Counted from the first letter of the stretch, positions 42,815 to 51,373 are shown. The stretch is DNA of 64,000 nt from Arthrobacter sp. StoSoilA2 (GCF_019977195.1 NZ_AP024643.1:3782001-3846000); one strand, 5' to 3'. Made by a program: numbers and translations. The notes: a model not told the origin generated them from the letters alone.

Positions 42815-43372
42815 CTATACGTTCAGGGTGAGTTCGTCCGCGGAGGAAGCCTTCGGGTCATAAGCGACGATGGAGGCTTCAGCTTTTTTCAGTAGCAGCG
42901 CCAATTGGTCGATCTCCTTGGCGGTCAGGCCGGCGAGCATATTGCGCTGCGTTTCCAGATGCTTTGAGATGACCTCGTCAATGAGCTTTTTGCCGTGGTC
43001 CGTCATCTGGGCGTAGACAACGCGACGATCCTCCTTCGACCGAACCCGCTCAATGAGGTTTTGTTCCTCCATGCGGTCCAGCCGGAAGGTGATGCCACCT
43101 GTGGTCAGCATGGATGAACTTGCCAGTTCACCGGCTGTCTTCCGATGCGGCGGGCCGGATCGGCGCAGGTTCGCCAAAACATCAAAGGATGCCAACGTGA
43201 GCCCGTACTCCTCATAGTTCACATCCTGAACAGCCCGCTGCCGTGCCACCAGGCTCTGCAGGCGGCCAAAGACGCCGATGGTCCTGGGATCAAGATCAGG
43301 GCGCTCGCGGTGCCAGTCCTCAATAATGGCGTCCACGGCGTCCATGTCAGTGTTCCGCGATTCGGTGGTCAT
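42815..43372 (-). CDS. MarR-family transcriptional regulator
   Basis: A 185-residue MarR regulator started at the ATG preceded by GGAGAG. The winged helix (residues about 60-130) contains LTLASFDVLANLRRSG, the recognition helix region MLTTGGITFRLDRMEEQNLIERVRSKEDRRV, and flanking dimerisation helices. It is divergent from a cupin gene, with an 18-bp dyad lying over both predicted promoters. Similar sites recur before the aldehyde dehydrogenase and transporter operons, so it is the best candidate for the locus regulator. Confidence 0.92.
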   Translation of the reverse strand: MTTESRNTDMDAVDAIIEDWHRERPDLDPRTIGVFGRLQSLVARQRAVQDVNYEEYGLTLASFDVLANLRRSGPPHRKTAGELASSSMLTTGGITFRLDRMEEQNLIERVRSKEDRRVVYAQMTDHGKKLIDEVISKHLETQRNMLAGLTAKEIDQLALLLKKAEASIVAYDPKASSADELTLNV

Positions 43373-43396
43373 GCGCAGTCTCTCCTTCGTCCGGTC

Positions 43397-43407
43397 TAAG
43401 TATCTTA
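43397..43407. promoter_or_regulatory. MarR-type site TAAG-TAT-CTTA near the marR start
   Basis: A short dyad 24 bp upstream of the marR ATG. Its 10-mer AAGTATCTTA recurs exactly on the minus strand in the aldehyde dehydrogenase promoter (54369-54378). Confidence 0.55.
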
Positions 43408-43477
43408 ACACTGAGCTTCCCAATGCGTGCGGCAATTTTCGCGCACTTTCCACCGACATCTTGCAGCGTGCTCCATT

Positions 43478-43495
43478 ATATCTTAGTCTTGAGAT
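43478..43495. promoter_or_regulatory. MarR operator TATCTTA-GTCT-TGAGATA in the divergent promoter region
   Basis: An 18-bp dyad with 6 of 7 matching arm positions. It covers a plus-strand -10 TAGTCT (43483-43488; -35 TTGCAG at 43460-43465, 17-bp spacer) for the cupin gene and overlaps by two bases the minus-strand TATAAT (43474-43479) for marR. Confidence 0.7.
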
Positions 43496-43571
43496 AGTTA
43501 GAGTCGAGGGAGATTCACTCCGCGTCTGGCTCTTGCGAAATCTGGCAATAACCATCCGAGAGAGGTCCATC

Positions 43572-44090
43572 ATGAGCGACGTTATCGACAGCAAGTTACC
43601 GGAACTTGAGGAGCTGATTGATTCGGCTATCGCCTCGCGTGACAGCCGGGTTGTTGACTTCAATACCCTGAAATTCCAGACCAAAATGGGTGAGAAATTC
43701 CGACGCGGACAGGTCCGCTACATCGGTTCCGGAGCAACCGGAGACCACTCTGACGACAACAACATCCTGCAGGCGGAACACTTCACCTTTTCCAACATGG
43801 TGCTGCCCGCCGGATGTGTAGGTCCCGAGCACACGCACCCGGACGTCGAAGAGGTGTTCTTTGTCCTCGAAGGACAGGTGGAGTTCAGCGTTCACGACGT
43901 CGAAGACGGCAACAAAAAGGCAAGCCGCGTGCTGGGCTACCGCGATCTGATCCGGGTGCCGGCAGGCGTTCCCCGGAGCTTGCGCACCGTCAGCGATGAA
44001 GACGCGATTATCTGCGTGATCATCGGCGCCAAGAAGCCGGAGATCCCCTTCTATCCCCCTACCTCGGAGATGTATGGCGTGACCCGCTAG
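43572..44090 (+). CDS. Cupin-domain protein
   Basis: A 172-residue single-cupin protein started at the ATG with GAGAGG upstream. Cupin motif 1 is PEHTHPDVEEVFFVLEGQVEF, with two His and a Glu as metal ligands; motif 2 (VPAGVPRSLRTV) lacks the usual His. About 75 N-terminal residues precede the barrel. It could be a dioxygenase, an isomerase or an effector-binding protein of the locus; single cupins next to regulators are hard to assign. Confidence 0.85.
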   Translation: MSDVIDSKLPELEELIDSAIASRDSRVVDFNTLKFQTKMGEKFRRGQVRYIGSGATGDHSDDNNILQAEHFTFSNMVLPAGCVGPEHTHPDVEEVFFVLEGQVEFSVHDVEDGNKKASRVLGYRDLIRVPAGVPRSLRTVSDEDAIICVIIGAKKPEIPFYPPTSEMYGVTR

Positions 44091-44099
44091 ATCTTCACG

Positions 44100-44136
44100 A
44101 ACCCGGGTACCGGCCAACGCGGCCGGTACCCGGGTT
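44100..44136 (+). terminator. Rho-independent terminator of the cupin gene
   Basis: A perfect 16-bp stem (AACCCGGGTACCGGCC) with a five-base loop, followed by CCGTTTT, nine bases after the cupin stop codon. Confidence 0.85.
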
Positions 44137-44186
44137 CCGTTTTGCTGGATTGTTTGGGATCGGAAGAACTCCATCATGGCAACCAG

Positions 44187-44228
44187 AAAGAGCCTGCAGC
44201 TCGAAGATTTTCGAGCTGCAGGCTCTTT
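44187..44228 (-). terminator. Terminator of the Rieske operon
   Basis: A perfect 19-bp stem (AAAGAGCCTGCAGCTCGAA) with a four-base loop and a short T-run on the minus strand, 47 bp past the Rieske oxygenase stop codon. It marks the end of the 10-kb operon that begins at 54288. Confidence 0.8.
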
Positions 44229-44275
44229 GCTGTATCCATCCAATGGCCGGTGGAATCACCAACCTGAAGGACGGG

Positions 44276-45376
44276 CTAGGCGAGTCCCTCTGAGAGAATG
44301 GCCGCCTGCTTCTGGGCGTCGGCATCATGGACCCGACGGATCCTGGCTACCCCAAGATCGTGCTGGTACAAGTGCTCGTCCTTATCGGCATCCGCAGCCA
44401 GCGCCTCCAACAGTTCGCGGTCCTGTTCCAAGACCACCCAGTGCTTTGCTTCAAGGGTTGTCTTATACATGAATCGCCAGACGTCCCGTTCCCAGTCGGA
44501 AACGGTCCGGGTACGCCAATGGAAGACGGCGGAAGTATGGGCATCGATGGGAGTGGACATCCCTACGATCCCGAAAGAACCCCCGGGGCCTGCCGAATCG
44601 GCGTACGGGATCTCCAGGTCCACGTAATCCATGGATTCACGGCAGTACTCCACCCAGTCAAAGTTCTTGCCGCGTTGATCGGTCTTCTCGAAGAAGAATC
44701 CCCGATCGGTCTCGCGAATGCGGAAGCGGGCACTCGTATCGCCGCCAAACATCGAATGCGAGTCACGGTGGAGGAACGCACCGTGCATTGGGTCCAACAC
44801 GTTGTCCATGTAGAAACGCCACGGACTATTCCATTCCGCGTAGTTGGAGAACCAGGAAACGTCGGGGTTGTCCAGGCGGTCGGGCAGCTTGAACTCCGTC
44901 ACCTCCGAGTCCTCGGTCAAGGGCATGAAGGCAAAGATCATGTCAGCGCCTTCCTCCACAGCCAGCGACGCCGTCACTGTCTTACCCTCAAGCGCGCAGC
45001 CCGGCATGCCCGGAACCGAAACCACCGTGCCGCGTCCGTCCACCTGAACGCCGTGATACTTACAAGCCACGCGGTCCCCCAGGTGTTGGCCGACGGACAA
45101 AGGGGCGCTGCGGTGGGGACAGCGATCCTCCAGCATCCGGATTTGCCCCCTGGCGTCACGGAACAGCAGCCAATCCACGCCCAGCCGCCGGACTTTAACC
45201 ATGTCGCCTGGACCCACGAATCGCGACGGGTAAATGGGATACCAGCGATCCCTCAATCCCGTTGCAGCCAGCTCTGCGGCGTCGAGTTGGCGGCGCGTGC
45301 CGACAACAGTTTTGATCTTGGCCCTGCCGGCCCTGGCTCCGGCTGCTGCGGTGGCAGTTGCAGTTGCAGTTGTCAT
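44276..45376 (-). CDS. Rieske non-haem iron oxygenase, catalytic subunit
   Basis: A 366-residue aromatic-ring-hydroxylating-type oxygenase. The Rieske [2Fe-2S] ligands are C86-P-H88 and C105-x2-H108; the mononuclear iron ligands fall in DNVLDPMHGAFLH (Asp195 bridging, His198 and His203). The N terminus is an Ala/Thr-rich tail. No beta subunit gene is present, so it is a VanA-like alpha-only oxygenase, probably a demethylase or monooxygenase. The VanB-type reductase at 51407 is its likely electron donor. Last gene of the operon. Confidence 0.93.
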   Translation of the reverse strand: MTTATATATAAAGARAGRAKIKTVVGTRRQLDAAELAATGLRDRWYPIYPSRFVGPGDMVKVRRLGVDWLLFRDARGQIRMLEDRCPHRSAPLSVGQHLGDRVACKYHGVQVDGRGTVVSVPGMPGCALEGKTVTASLAVEEGADMIFAFMPLTEDSEVTEFKLPDRLDNPDVSWFSNYAEWNSPWRFYMDNVLDPMHGAFLHRDSHSMFGGDTSARFRIRETDRGFFFEKTDQRGKNFDWVEYCRESMDYVDLEIPYADSAGPGGSFGIVGMSTPIDAHTSAVFHWRTRTVSDWERDVWRFMYKTTLEAKHWVVLEQDRELLEALAADADKDEHLYQHDLGVARIRRVHDADAQKQAAILSEGLA

Positions 45377-45379
45377 GTC

Positions 45380-45598
45380 CTAATCTCCCAGTCGTCGCAT
45401 TTCGGAACGGAATCGGGTTTCATCCCAAGGTTCACCGTCCGGGGCGTTGAGGCCCAGATTGTTCAGGCCCGAGACAATTGCCGGCAGTTCATGGCTGCCA
45501 CTGGCAAAAATCTCGGACAGAGCCCCGGCCAGCTTCAGCTCATAAGGATTGGGTGGACCCAAGCGGGACTGGTTGGCTTCAAGATATTGTTCAGGCAC
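45380..45598 (-). CDS. Small protein, possibly HTH-like, next to Rieske oxygenase
   Basis: A 72-residue protein (MPEQYLEANQSRLGPPNPYE start; GLNAPDGEPWDETRFRSEMRRLG end). The C-terminal half resembles the helix-turn-helix of serine-recombinase tails (a GLNAPDGEPWDETRF pattern). Small proteins of this look are found beside Rieske oxygenase genes, from memory. Overlaps the upstream hydrolase gene by 8 bp and is 3 bp before the Rieske gene, so it is tightly coupled. Role unknown. Confidence 0.65.
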   Translation of the reverse strand: MPEQYLEANQSRLGPPNPYELKLAGALSEIFASGSHELPAIVSGLNNLGLNAPDGEPWDETRFRSEMRRLGD

Positions 45599-46235
45599 TG
45601 TGTTCCTCCTGTGTTTCGGTGACAGTATGCAGACCTTCAGCGATATTCATGAATGACCTGCTCCACTCGTTAAATGAGTGGGATCGGCTTTGATGTGCTG
45701 GAACGGCGGTGTTGTCGATGATGACAAAAACCCCGTTACTGATGCCGCCGGCAATGCTTTGCGGTACGGAGATATCGGTATCGATGTCAGGCGCAGCGGC
45801 GATGACCAACGACGGCGCCCGCACCCGCCGGAGCGTGGCCACAAATCCGTCGACAGACATGTCCACCAGCGGGTCACCGAGGATGAGGCTCTTGACCTGT
45901 TCCGGGTGCAGCGCGGCTAGGGTTATGGCCCCATACGCGGCTGTTCCGGTGGCCAGAATGTGCGCAGGACCTTCCGTTGACTCGTGAAGCGCGGACGAGG
46001 CGGCTTCAACCCACTCATCCATCTGTCCAGGCGGTCCCGTAACGTCCAAGCTAAAGCCGATTCGGGGTTCCCAGGCACGGGCGCCCAAAGCGTCAAGCTG
46101 ATGGGCAAACCATTCGCGTGCTCCCCCGCGACCGTGCAAGCACATAACGTCATGCTGTGGCATGACATCGTGGGGTTCCATCGTGTCGCTTGGCGCATGG
46201 CCGGGGCGCGGATCTACTTCCGTACTTGATTTCAT
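45591..46235 (-). CDS. Alpha/beta-hydrolase-fold protein without nucleophile Ser
   Basis: A 214-residue protein with alpha/beta-hydrolase features: LHGRGGAREWF near the oxyanion strand, a nucleophile-elbow region HILATGTAAYGAITLAALHP, and GDPLVDM. The expected G-x-S-x-G is A-T-G-T-A, with Gly97 in place of Ser. The N terminus is short and polar. It may be catalytically dead, or use a hydrolase-fold mechanism without a nucleophile as cofactor-free dioxygenases and some lyases do. Sixteen bp after the ThDP-enzyme gene. Confidence 0.75.
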   Translation of the reverse strand: MKSSTEVDPRPGHAPSDTMEPHDVMPQHDVMCLHGRGGAREWFAHQLDALGARAWEPRIGFSLDVTGPPGQMDEWVEAASSALHESTEGPAHILATGTAAYGAITLAALHPEQVKSLILGDPLVDMSVDGFVATLRRVRAPSLVIAAAPDIDTDISVPQSIAGGISNGVFVIIDNTAVPAHQSRSHSFNEWSRSFMNIAEGLHTVTETQEEHSA

Positions 46236-46251
46236 GTGCTCCCCTTCTCCT

Positions 46252-47922
46252 CTACTGATGTGGGGTTGGAATGTGCACCGGCGGCACGAATGCGCCCGGG
46301 ACGGGGTCCAAGGCGGTGACGTCGATCTCGATTACCGCTGGCCCCCGCACCGCGAGCGCTTCGACCAAGGCCGCGTCAAAGGACCCCGGGCCGCGCACCT
46401 GCCAGAATGGCAGGTTCAGTGACTGCGCGAGCAAAGCAAAGTCCGGTGTGTGCAGGTTGACTCCTGCCTCCGCGAAGCCGTTGGCTTTCTGCATATTGCG
46501 CAGCACCCCATAGCCGCCGTCGTTGAAGACCAACACCACGCACCAGACCCCTGAACCGGCAAGGGAGGCGAGTTCACCCAGATGAACGGCAAGGCCGCCG
46601 TCGCCGGCAATAACTACCGTGGGAACATCCGGGCGGGCGCAGGCTGCTCCAATGCCCATGGCCAAACCTTGGCCGATTCCGCCTCCCAGCGGAAAGATAT
46701 TGGTCTCGCGGGAGTACATTTCCAGCAGGCGGTTGCCCCACTGGCTGGAGGGTATGGTCACATCACGTGCAACAACGGATTTACGGTCCAGGCGTTCCCC
46801 GAGGCTGTGGCAGATTTCCGCATAGCCACCGATGTACTCAGTCAGCTCGGCCCGTACCTCAAGGCGGACGTCGTTCACCTGTTGCGACCAGCCGGGATCC
46901 ACGGAATGGCTACCCAGCTGGGTGACCATCGCCTCCAGTATTGCGCGGGAGTCGCCCACCAGACCCACCGTGGCCGGATACACCCGGCCCACGGCTTCAG
47001 GGTTGAGATCCAGCTGGATGTGGGTGCCGGGCAGTTTGAGTGAATAGTGCTTCGTCTCGTTGGAACGGAAGTGCGTGCCAACACTCAACAGCAGATCAGA
47101 TTGTTCGATCAGCCGGATTGCGGCGGGAGTGGTGGCGAAGTTCCCGATGACAAGATGGTTGTCTTCCGGAACCACACCCCGGCCGGAGTTGCTGGTCAGC
47201 AATCCCGCGCCGAGACGGTGCAGCAGAGCTGCAAGTTCCAATTCCGCGCCTGCCGCTCCTCCCCCGGCCCAGATCAGCGGTCGCTTGGCACCGGCCAGGA
47301 GCCGAACGGCTTCGGCGACAGCATCGGCGTCGTAATCGGGTAAAGGCTTCACCTGGGCATCAACCGGGCGCTGATCCTCCGGGTGGGCAAGGTACTGCAG
47401 ATCAGTAGGCCACTCGATGCTGGCCGGTGTGTGAGGAGAGGAGAGCAGGTGTGCGATTGCCTCCTCCAAATCCGCCTCGGCATCCTTGCCGTTAAAAATG
47501 GTGCGCGCATAGCCGGAGACCGCGTGGAGCATCTGCAATTGGCGTGGGACCTCATGGATCACGCCACGGTTGCTGCCCATGAATTCGCTGTCGATCTGGC
47601 CGGTAATGTGCAGCACACGGCTTCCGGCGGTGAGCGCCTCCACCATGGAACCTGCGGCGTTGCCGGCTCCTGTGCCCGTGCTGGTGAGGGCAATGCCGAT
47701 TTTGCCCGAGGCACGGGCATAAGCGTCAGCAGCATTGACTGCAGCGGCCTCGTGGCGGACGGCAACAAAGTTCAGCTCCCTGTCCACGGCCTCGACGAGG
47801 GGAAGATTGTGGATGCTGATCACGCCGAAAGCCGTATCGATGCCATGACGGCGCATCACACGGACCAGGACGTCACCGCCCGTTGGCCCCCTTGGGACCG
47901 TTGATTCTTGTGTCACTGACAT
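46252..47922 (-). CDS. Thiamine-diphosphate-dependent enzyme
   Basis: A 556-residue enzyme of the acetolactate synthase/benzoylformate decarboxylase superfamily. Catalytic Glu58 lies in RHEAAAVNAADAYAR, and the ThDP-Mg motif is GDGGLAVHLGELASL followed by FNDGGYG. The central FAD-type domain region (GRGVVPEDNHL) is present but FAD use is uncertain. It could decarboxylate a 2-keto acid or join C-C bonds. It belongs to the operon between SDR and hydrolase genes. Confidence 0.9.
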   Translation of the reverse strand: MSVTQESTVPRGPTGGDVLVRVMRRHGIDTAFGVISIHNLPLVEAVDRELNFVAVRHEAAAVNAADAYARASGKIGIALTSTGTGAGNAAGSMVEALTAGSRVLHITGQIDSEFMGSNRGVIHEVPRQLQMLHAVSGYARTIFNGKDAEADLEEAIAHLLSSPHTPASIEWPTDLQYLAHPEDQRPVDAQVKPLPDYDADAVAEAVRLLAGAKRPLIWAGGGAAGAELELAALLHRLGAGLLTSNSGRGVVPEDNHLVIGNFATTPAAIRLIEQSDLLLSVGTHFRSNETKHYSLKLPGTHIQLDLNPEAVGRVYPATVGLVGDSRAILEAMVTQLGSHSVDPGWSQQVNDVRLEVRAELTEYIGGYAEICHSLGERLDRKSVVARDVTIPSSQWGNRLLEMYSRETNIFPLGGGIGQGLAMGIGAACARPDVPTVVIAGDGGLAVHLGELASLAGSGVWCVVLVFNDGGYGVLRNMQKANGFAEAGVNLHTPDFALLAQSLNLPFWQVRGPGSFDAALVEALAVRGPAVIEIDVTALDPVPGAFVPPVHIPTPHQ

Positions 47923-47955
47923 ATTTGGATCTCTTTCCTGATGAGGTTCCGCTGG

Positions 47956-48744
47956 CTAGACATAGCGCCCAACGCCACCGCCGACGTCGATGGTTGCTCC
48001 TGTGGTGTATCCGCTGAGGGGCGAGAGCAGGGAGACAATATGGAAAGCCACCTCCTCAGCCGTGCCGAAACGGCCCAGCTTGATGCCGCGGTTACCGGCG
48101 ATTTCGGCACTCCACGCCTCGTAGTCGAGTTCAGAGCCGGCTTCCTCGAAGCGACGCCGCCACTGCCCGGTGTCCACCAGACCGAGCAGGACCGAATTCA
48201 CCCGCGTTCCCTCTGCGGCCAGATCTTCGGCAAGGGAATGCGTGAGGTTAAGCAGTGCGGCGCGGGCAGCAGAGGTGGCAGCCAGGCGTAACTCGGGCTG
48301 CCGGGCGAGGATCGCATTGACGTTGACCACCGAGCCGTGCGGTGATGCATTCAAGGCAGATCTGGCGGAACGTACCATGTTCAAAACGCCGAAAATCTTC
48401 AGGCTGAACTCATCACGCAGCTGCTGGTCCGTGGTTTCCTGGAGCGTTGCCATCAAGGATCGGCCAGCGTTACAGACCAGTCCATCAACGGCACCAAACC
48501 GATCCAAAGTGCCCGCGATAAACCTGTTCGTGGCATCTTGGTCGGTGACATCGCACGAAGCAAGGTAGATCGAGTCCTTGTCCGCCCACGAAAACTCCTC
48601 GAATGCTGCGGCCAAGCGGCCTGCATCGCGCGCACAGGCAGCAACCTGCGCACCTTCGCTCAGCAAATAGCGGGCAGTGGCAAGGCCGACGCCGGAGCTC
48701 GCCCCGGTGACAACCACCGTGCGGTCCTTCAGTTGCAGGTCCAT
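47956..48744 (-). CDS. SDR-family protein with altered active site
   Basis: A 262-residue short-chain dehydrogenase/reductase. The nucleotide-binding TGASSGVG and CNAGRS motifs are intact, but the catalytic YxxxK is replaced by T157-SAA-R161, and the region before it reads RQPELRLAATSAARAAL. Some SDR subgroups share this form, so it may be a non-canonical reductase or a binding protein. AAGGAG lies nine bases before ATG. Confidence 0.88.
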   Translation of the reverse strand: MDLQLKDRTVVVTGASSGVGLATARYLLSEGAQVAACARDAGRLAAAFEEFSWADKDSIYLASCDVTDQDATNRFIAGTLDRFGAVDGLVCNAGRSLMATLQETTDQQLRDEFSLKIFGVLNMVRSARSALNASPHGSVVNVNAILARQPELRLAATSAARAALLNLTHSLAEDLAAEGTRVNSVLLGLVDTGQWRRRFEEAGSELDYEAWSAEIAGNRGIKLGRFGTAEEVAFHIVSLLSPLSGYTTGATIDVGGGVGRYV

Positions 48745-48817
48745 GTTGTGGGACTCCTTGTTAGTGGTTTTCCGCTGCGGGCGGTTCAGTAATGCAGGAC
48801 TTCAGTGGCCAATGACT

Positions 48818-49561
48818 TCAATGGCCCATCACGAAGCCGCCGTCCACCACGATGGTCTGGCCGGTGATGAAGCCTGCGGCTTCGGACAGCAGGAACTGGA
48901 CGACGCCGGATACGTCCTTGGGTTCTTGGTCCCTGGGCAGGACGCGGTTCTCTTCGTAGAGCCGGTAGCGGGAGGCCGGCACTGACTCGGTGGCCTCCAC
49001 CCGGGTCAGCCCTGGGGCAACGGCATTGACGCGGACTCCGGCTGGTCCCGCGTCGCGGGCCATTGTCCGGGTCATCGCCAGGACAGCCCCCTTTGATCCG
49101 ACGTAGTGGACCAGCCGTGGGGAGCCGTAAAGCGCTGCGTCCGATGCGATGTTAACAATGGACCCTGCCTGGCTTTGTGCCAGCTGGGGGTAAAGGTGTT
49201 TGCTGACCAGCCAGGTCCCGTAGGCGTTGACGGTCATCACCCTTTGGAAGAAGTCTTCGTCCAGTTCCCAAAAGGTGTCCCCGCCTACGCCGTCGGCCAA
49301 TGCCGCATTGTTGACCAGTGCATCCGCACCGCCCAGCTGCTGGACTGCAGCGGCCAGGTCCGCCACCGAGGATTTGTCAGCGATGTCGGTGATGACCGCC
49401 GTCGCGTCAAAGCCCCGTCCGCGAAGTGTGGCGGCCGCCTGCTCGGCGAGGTCTGTGTTCTTCTCGGCAATGACTATTCGGTCTCCACTGCTTGCCAATC
49501 GTTCGGCAATGTCGAACCCGAGCCCACGCCCGGAGCCGGTAACTACCACGAGGCGCGTCAT
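48818..49561 (-). CDS. SDR-family oxidoreductase, canonical
   Basis: A 247-residue short-chain dehydrogenase/reductase started at the ATG that overlaps the upstream hydrolase stop as ATGA. Motifs: TGSGRGLG, NNAALADG, catalytic Ser140, Tyr153 and Lys157 (YVGSK), and NAVAPG. It probably oxidises an alcohol or diol intermediate with NAD(P). Seventy-three bp separate it from the second SDR. Confidence 0.92.
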   Translation of the reverse strand: MTRLVVVTGSGRGLGFDIAERLASSGDRIVIAEKNTDLAEQAAATLRGRGFDATAVITDIADKSSVADLAAAVQQLGGADALVNNAALADGVGGDTFWELDEDFFQRVMTVNAYGTWLVSKHLYPQLAQSQAGSIVNIASDAALYGSPRLVHYVGSKGAVLAMTRTMARDAGPAGVRVNAVAPGLTRVEATESVPASRYRLYEENRVLPRDQEPKDVSGVVQFLLSEAAGFITGQTIVVDGGFVMGH

Positions 49562-50388
49562 TGGATGCCCTCCCAGAAAGCGAGGATGGCAGCGGACATC
49601 TCCTCCGGTTTTTCCTGCACTGCGGCGTGCCCTGCACCGGCAATGATGCGCAGTGCAGCACCGGGGATGTTCTCTGCAAGGACCTTGGATTCCGCCACGC
49701 CAGTGATCACATCGTCCTGGCCTACCAAGACCAGCGCCGGGATCCGCAGCCGGGGCAGCAGGTCCGTGGTGTCGCACTGCGCCATCATGGCGGCGGCCGA
49801 CGCAAAGCCGGACATGCGGACGGCAGCCATGTCCGCCCGAACAGCTTCGGCCACCCATGCCGGGGCGGATGGGGAGACCAGCTTTGCCGATCGTCGGGCC
49901 GCGAGAATTTCAGGACCGACGGCGGCCAGTTCCGGAACGCGGGCAAGCATGCGCTCCGCGGCTGTTCGTGTAATTCCCGAACCCCGGGTGCTGTCCGCCA
50001 GCACAATGGACCTCACTGCCTCCGGAGCTTGGGCCGCTATCCGGGTAGCAATAACGCCACCCCATGACGTGCCAATCAGGTGGGCGGGGCCCAGATTCAA
50101 GGTGACCAGGATGTCCAGCACCAAATCAGGATGATCCAAGCCTTTCGGTGGCGCCGCCGATTCGCCGTAGCCGGGAGCATCCCAGCAAAACGTCTGGTAT
50201 CCATGGGCGCTCAGCAACTGGGCCAGGGCCCCACAGGAGGACGCGGCTCCCCCGATGCCGTGCATGAGGAAGACCGGGATCCCTTCCCCGCGGATAACAA
50301 GGGAGACCCCCTGGACAAATTTCCGGCGTTCGGCAACGGTGTCCATCGGCGCCGTTTCGGCGGCTGGCGGCAGGGAGCTGCTACGCAT
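49558..50388 (-). CDS. Alpha/beta hydrolase, meta-cleavage-product-hydrolase-like
   Basis: A 276-residue hydrolase with an intact active site: LMHGIGGAASS, nucleophile GTSWGG, Asp in VGQDDVITG and His in GAGHAAVQEKP. Fold and context beside an extradiol-type dioxygenase fit hydrolysis of a ring-cleavage product or a lactone or ester. Start chosen at the ATG 8 bp inside the dioxygenase gene; a start 42 bp further in is possible. Confidence 0.88.
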   Translation of the reverse strand: MRSSSLPPAAETAPMDTVAERRKFVQGVSLVIRGEGIPVFLMHGIGGAASSCGALAQLLSAHGYQTFCWDAPGYGESAAPPKGLDHPDLVLDILVTLNLGPAHLIGTSWGGVIATRIAAQAPEAVRSIVLADSTRGSGITRTAAERMLARVPELAAVGPEILAARRSAKLVSPSAPAWVAEAVRADMAAVRMSGFASAAAMMAQCDTTDLLPRLRIPALVLVGQDDVITGVAESKVLAENIPGAALRIIAGAGHAAVQEKPEEMSAAILAFWEGIQ

Positions 50389-51373
50389 GGGCTTTTTCTG
50401 CGGCAGGAGCTTCCACCGTTGAGAAGTAATCCTCACGTCCAGGGACTACAAGCGACCTGTACCCGCTGTCCGGAACGCCGGCCATGGCGCTTCGGACCGC
50501 TGAAGTGGGCGGACCTGCGGTTCCCCATTGGTCGGAGAGTTCCGGCGTCCGCTCCCACGTGCGGCACAGCCAACTGTCCTCATCCACCTGGGCAACTTCG
50601 GAGGTGTATTCGCAAACCAGGCCAGAGGGGTCCGTGAAATACGAAAAGGTATTGTCGCCGGGACCGTGCCGGCCCGGCCCCCACTGAGGCGCGATGTTGT
50701 GTCGCTTCAGGTTGCCGATGCCGCGCATGAAATGGTCAATGCTTTGCATCTCGTAAGCCACATGATTCACCGAGGTCCAGGGGGCCTGGTTGAAGGCGAT
50801 GGCATGGTGCTCGCTGTTGCACCGCAGGAAGGCCATCTGGTGCTCGGACCAGTCTGAAATCCGCATCCCCAGCACCTGGGTGTAGAAGGCGGTGGCCCGG
50901 TCAATATCCACGGTATTGAGCACCACATGGGCGATCTTCCGTGGCAGGGCACGCCGACCAGCCGGCTCCTGGCTGACTACGGCGTGGACATTGGCGGAAA
51001 GTTCCACCAGCCTGCCTTCGGGGTCAATCAGCTGAAGACCGTAGCCGCCGGCAGCATCATTTAAAGGACCGGGCTCACGGAACAGGGGAATCCCCAGGGC
51101 GTTGAGCTTAGTGGCTGCACGGTCAACGTCCTGCGGCGTGGACAGGGCGAAGGAGACCCCGCCCAGGGCGTTCTGCTCGCCCTTTTCAAGCCTCAGGATG
51201 TGATGTTCGGACCCCGTTCCGCGGAGCCAAAATTTGTCGGTGTCCTCCTCCACAGTGGAGAGGCCCCAGACTTCATGGTAGAAATCCCTCGCTGGCCGGG
51301 TATCGGGCACTTTCAGGGACACAGAACGCAGCGACCGCAGATTGCAGACAGGCTCTGCTGAGAAATAGTTCAT
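50381..51373 (-). CDS. VOC-family extradiol-type dioxygenase
   Basis: A 330-residue two-module vicinal-oxygen-chelate protein. The C-terminal module holds the Fe ligands of type I extradiol dioxygenases: His149 (KIAHVVLNT), His204 (SVNHVAYEM) and Glu255 (LVCEYTSEV), with other active-site His in SEHHAI and GRHGPGDN. A C-terminal extension of about 60 residues is unusual. It should cleave a catechol-like ring meta to the hydroxyls. The ring substrate is unknown. Confidence 0.88.
   Translation of the reverse strand: MNYFSAEPVCNLRSLRSVSLKVPDTRPARDFYHEVWGLSTVEEDTDKFWLRGTGSEHHILRLEKGEQNALGGVSFALSTPQDVDRAATKLNALGIPLFREPGPLNDAAGGYGLQLIDPEGRLVELSANVHAVVSQEPAGRRALPRKIAHVVLNTVDIDRATAFYTQVLGMRISDWSEHQMAFLRCNSEHHAIAFNQAPWTSVNHVAYEMQSIDHFMRGIGNLKRHNIAPQWGPGRHGPGDNTFSYFTDPSGLVCEYTSEVAQVDEDSWLCRTWERTPELSDQWGTAGPPTSAVRSAMAGVPDSGYRSLVVPGREDYFSTVEAPAAEKAHA

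Noticed and set aside
44187..44228. Small RNA gene
   Set aside because: A single perfect hairpin with a T-run at the end of the Rieske operon is better explained as a terminator.
45380..45598. Remnant of a serine recombinase or mobile element
   Set aside because: Only a short HTH-like tail is seen, the gene is tightly coupled inside an operon, and no inverted repeats or other mobile-element genes are nearby.
44327..45622. 431-codon open frame antisense to the Rieske oxygenase
   Set aside because: No domain is seen, and the Rieske and iron ligands are intact on the minus strand.
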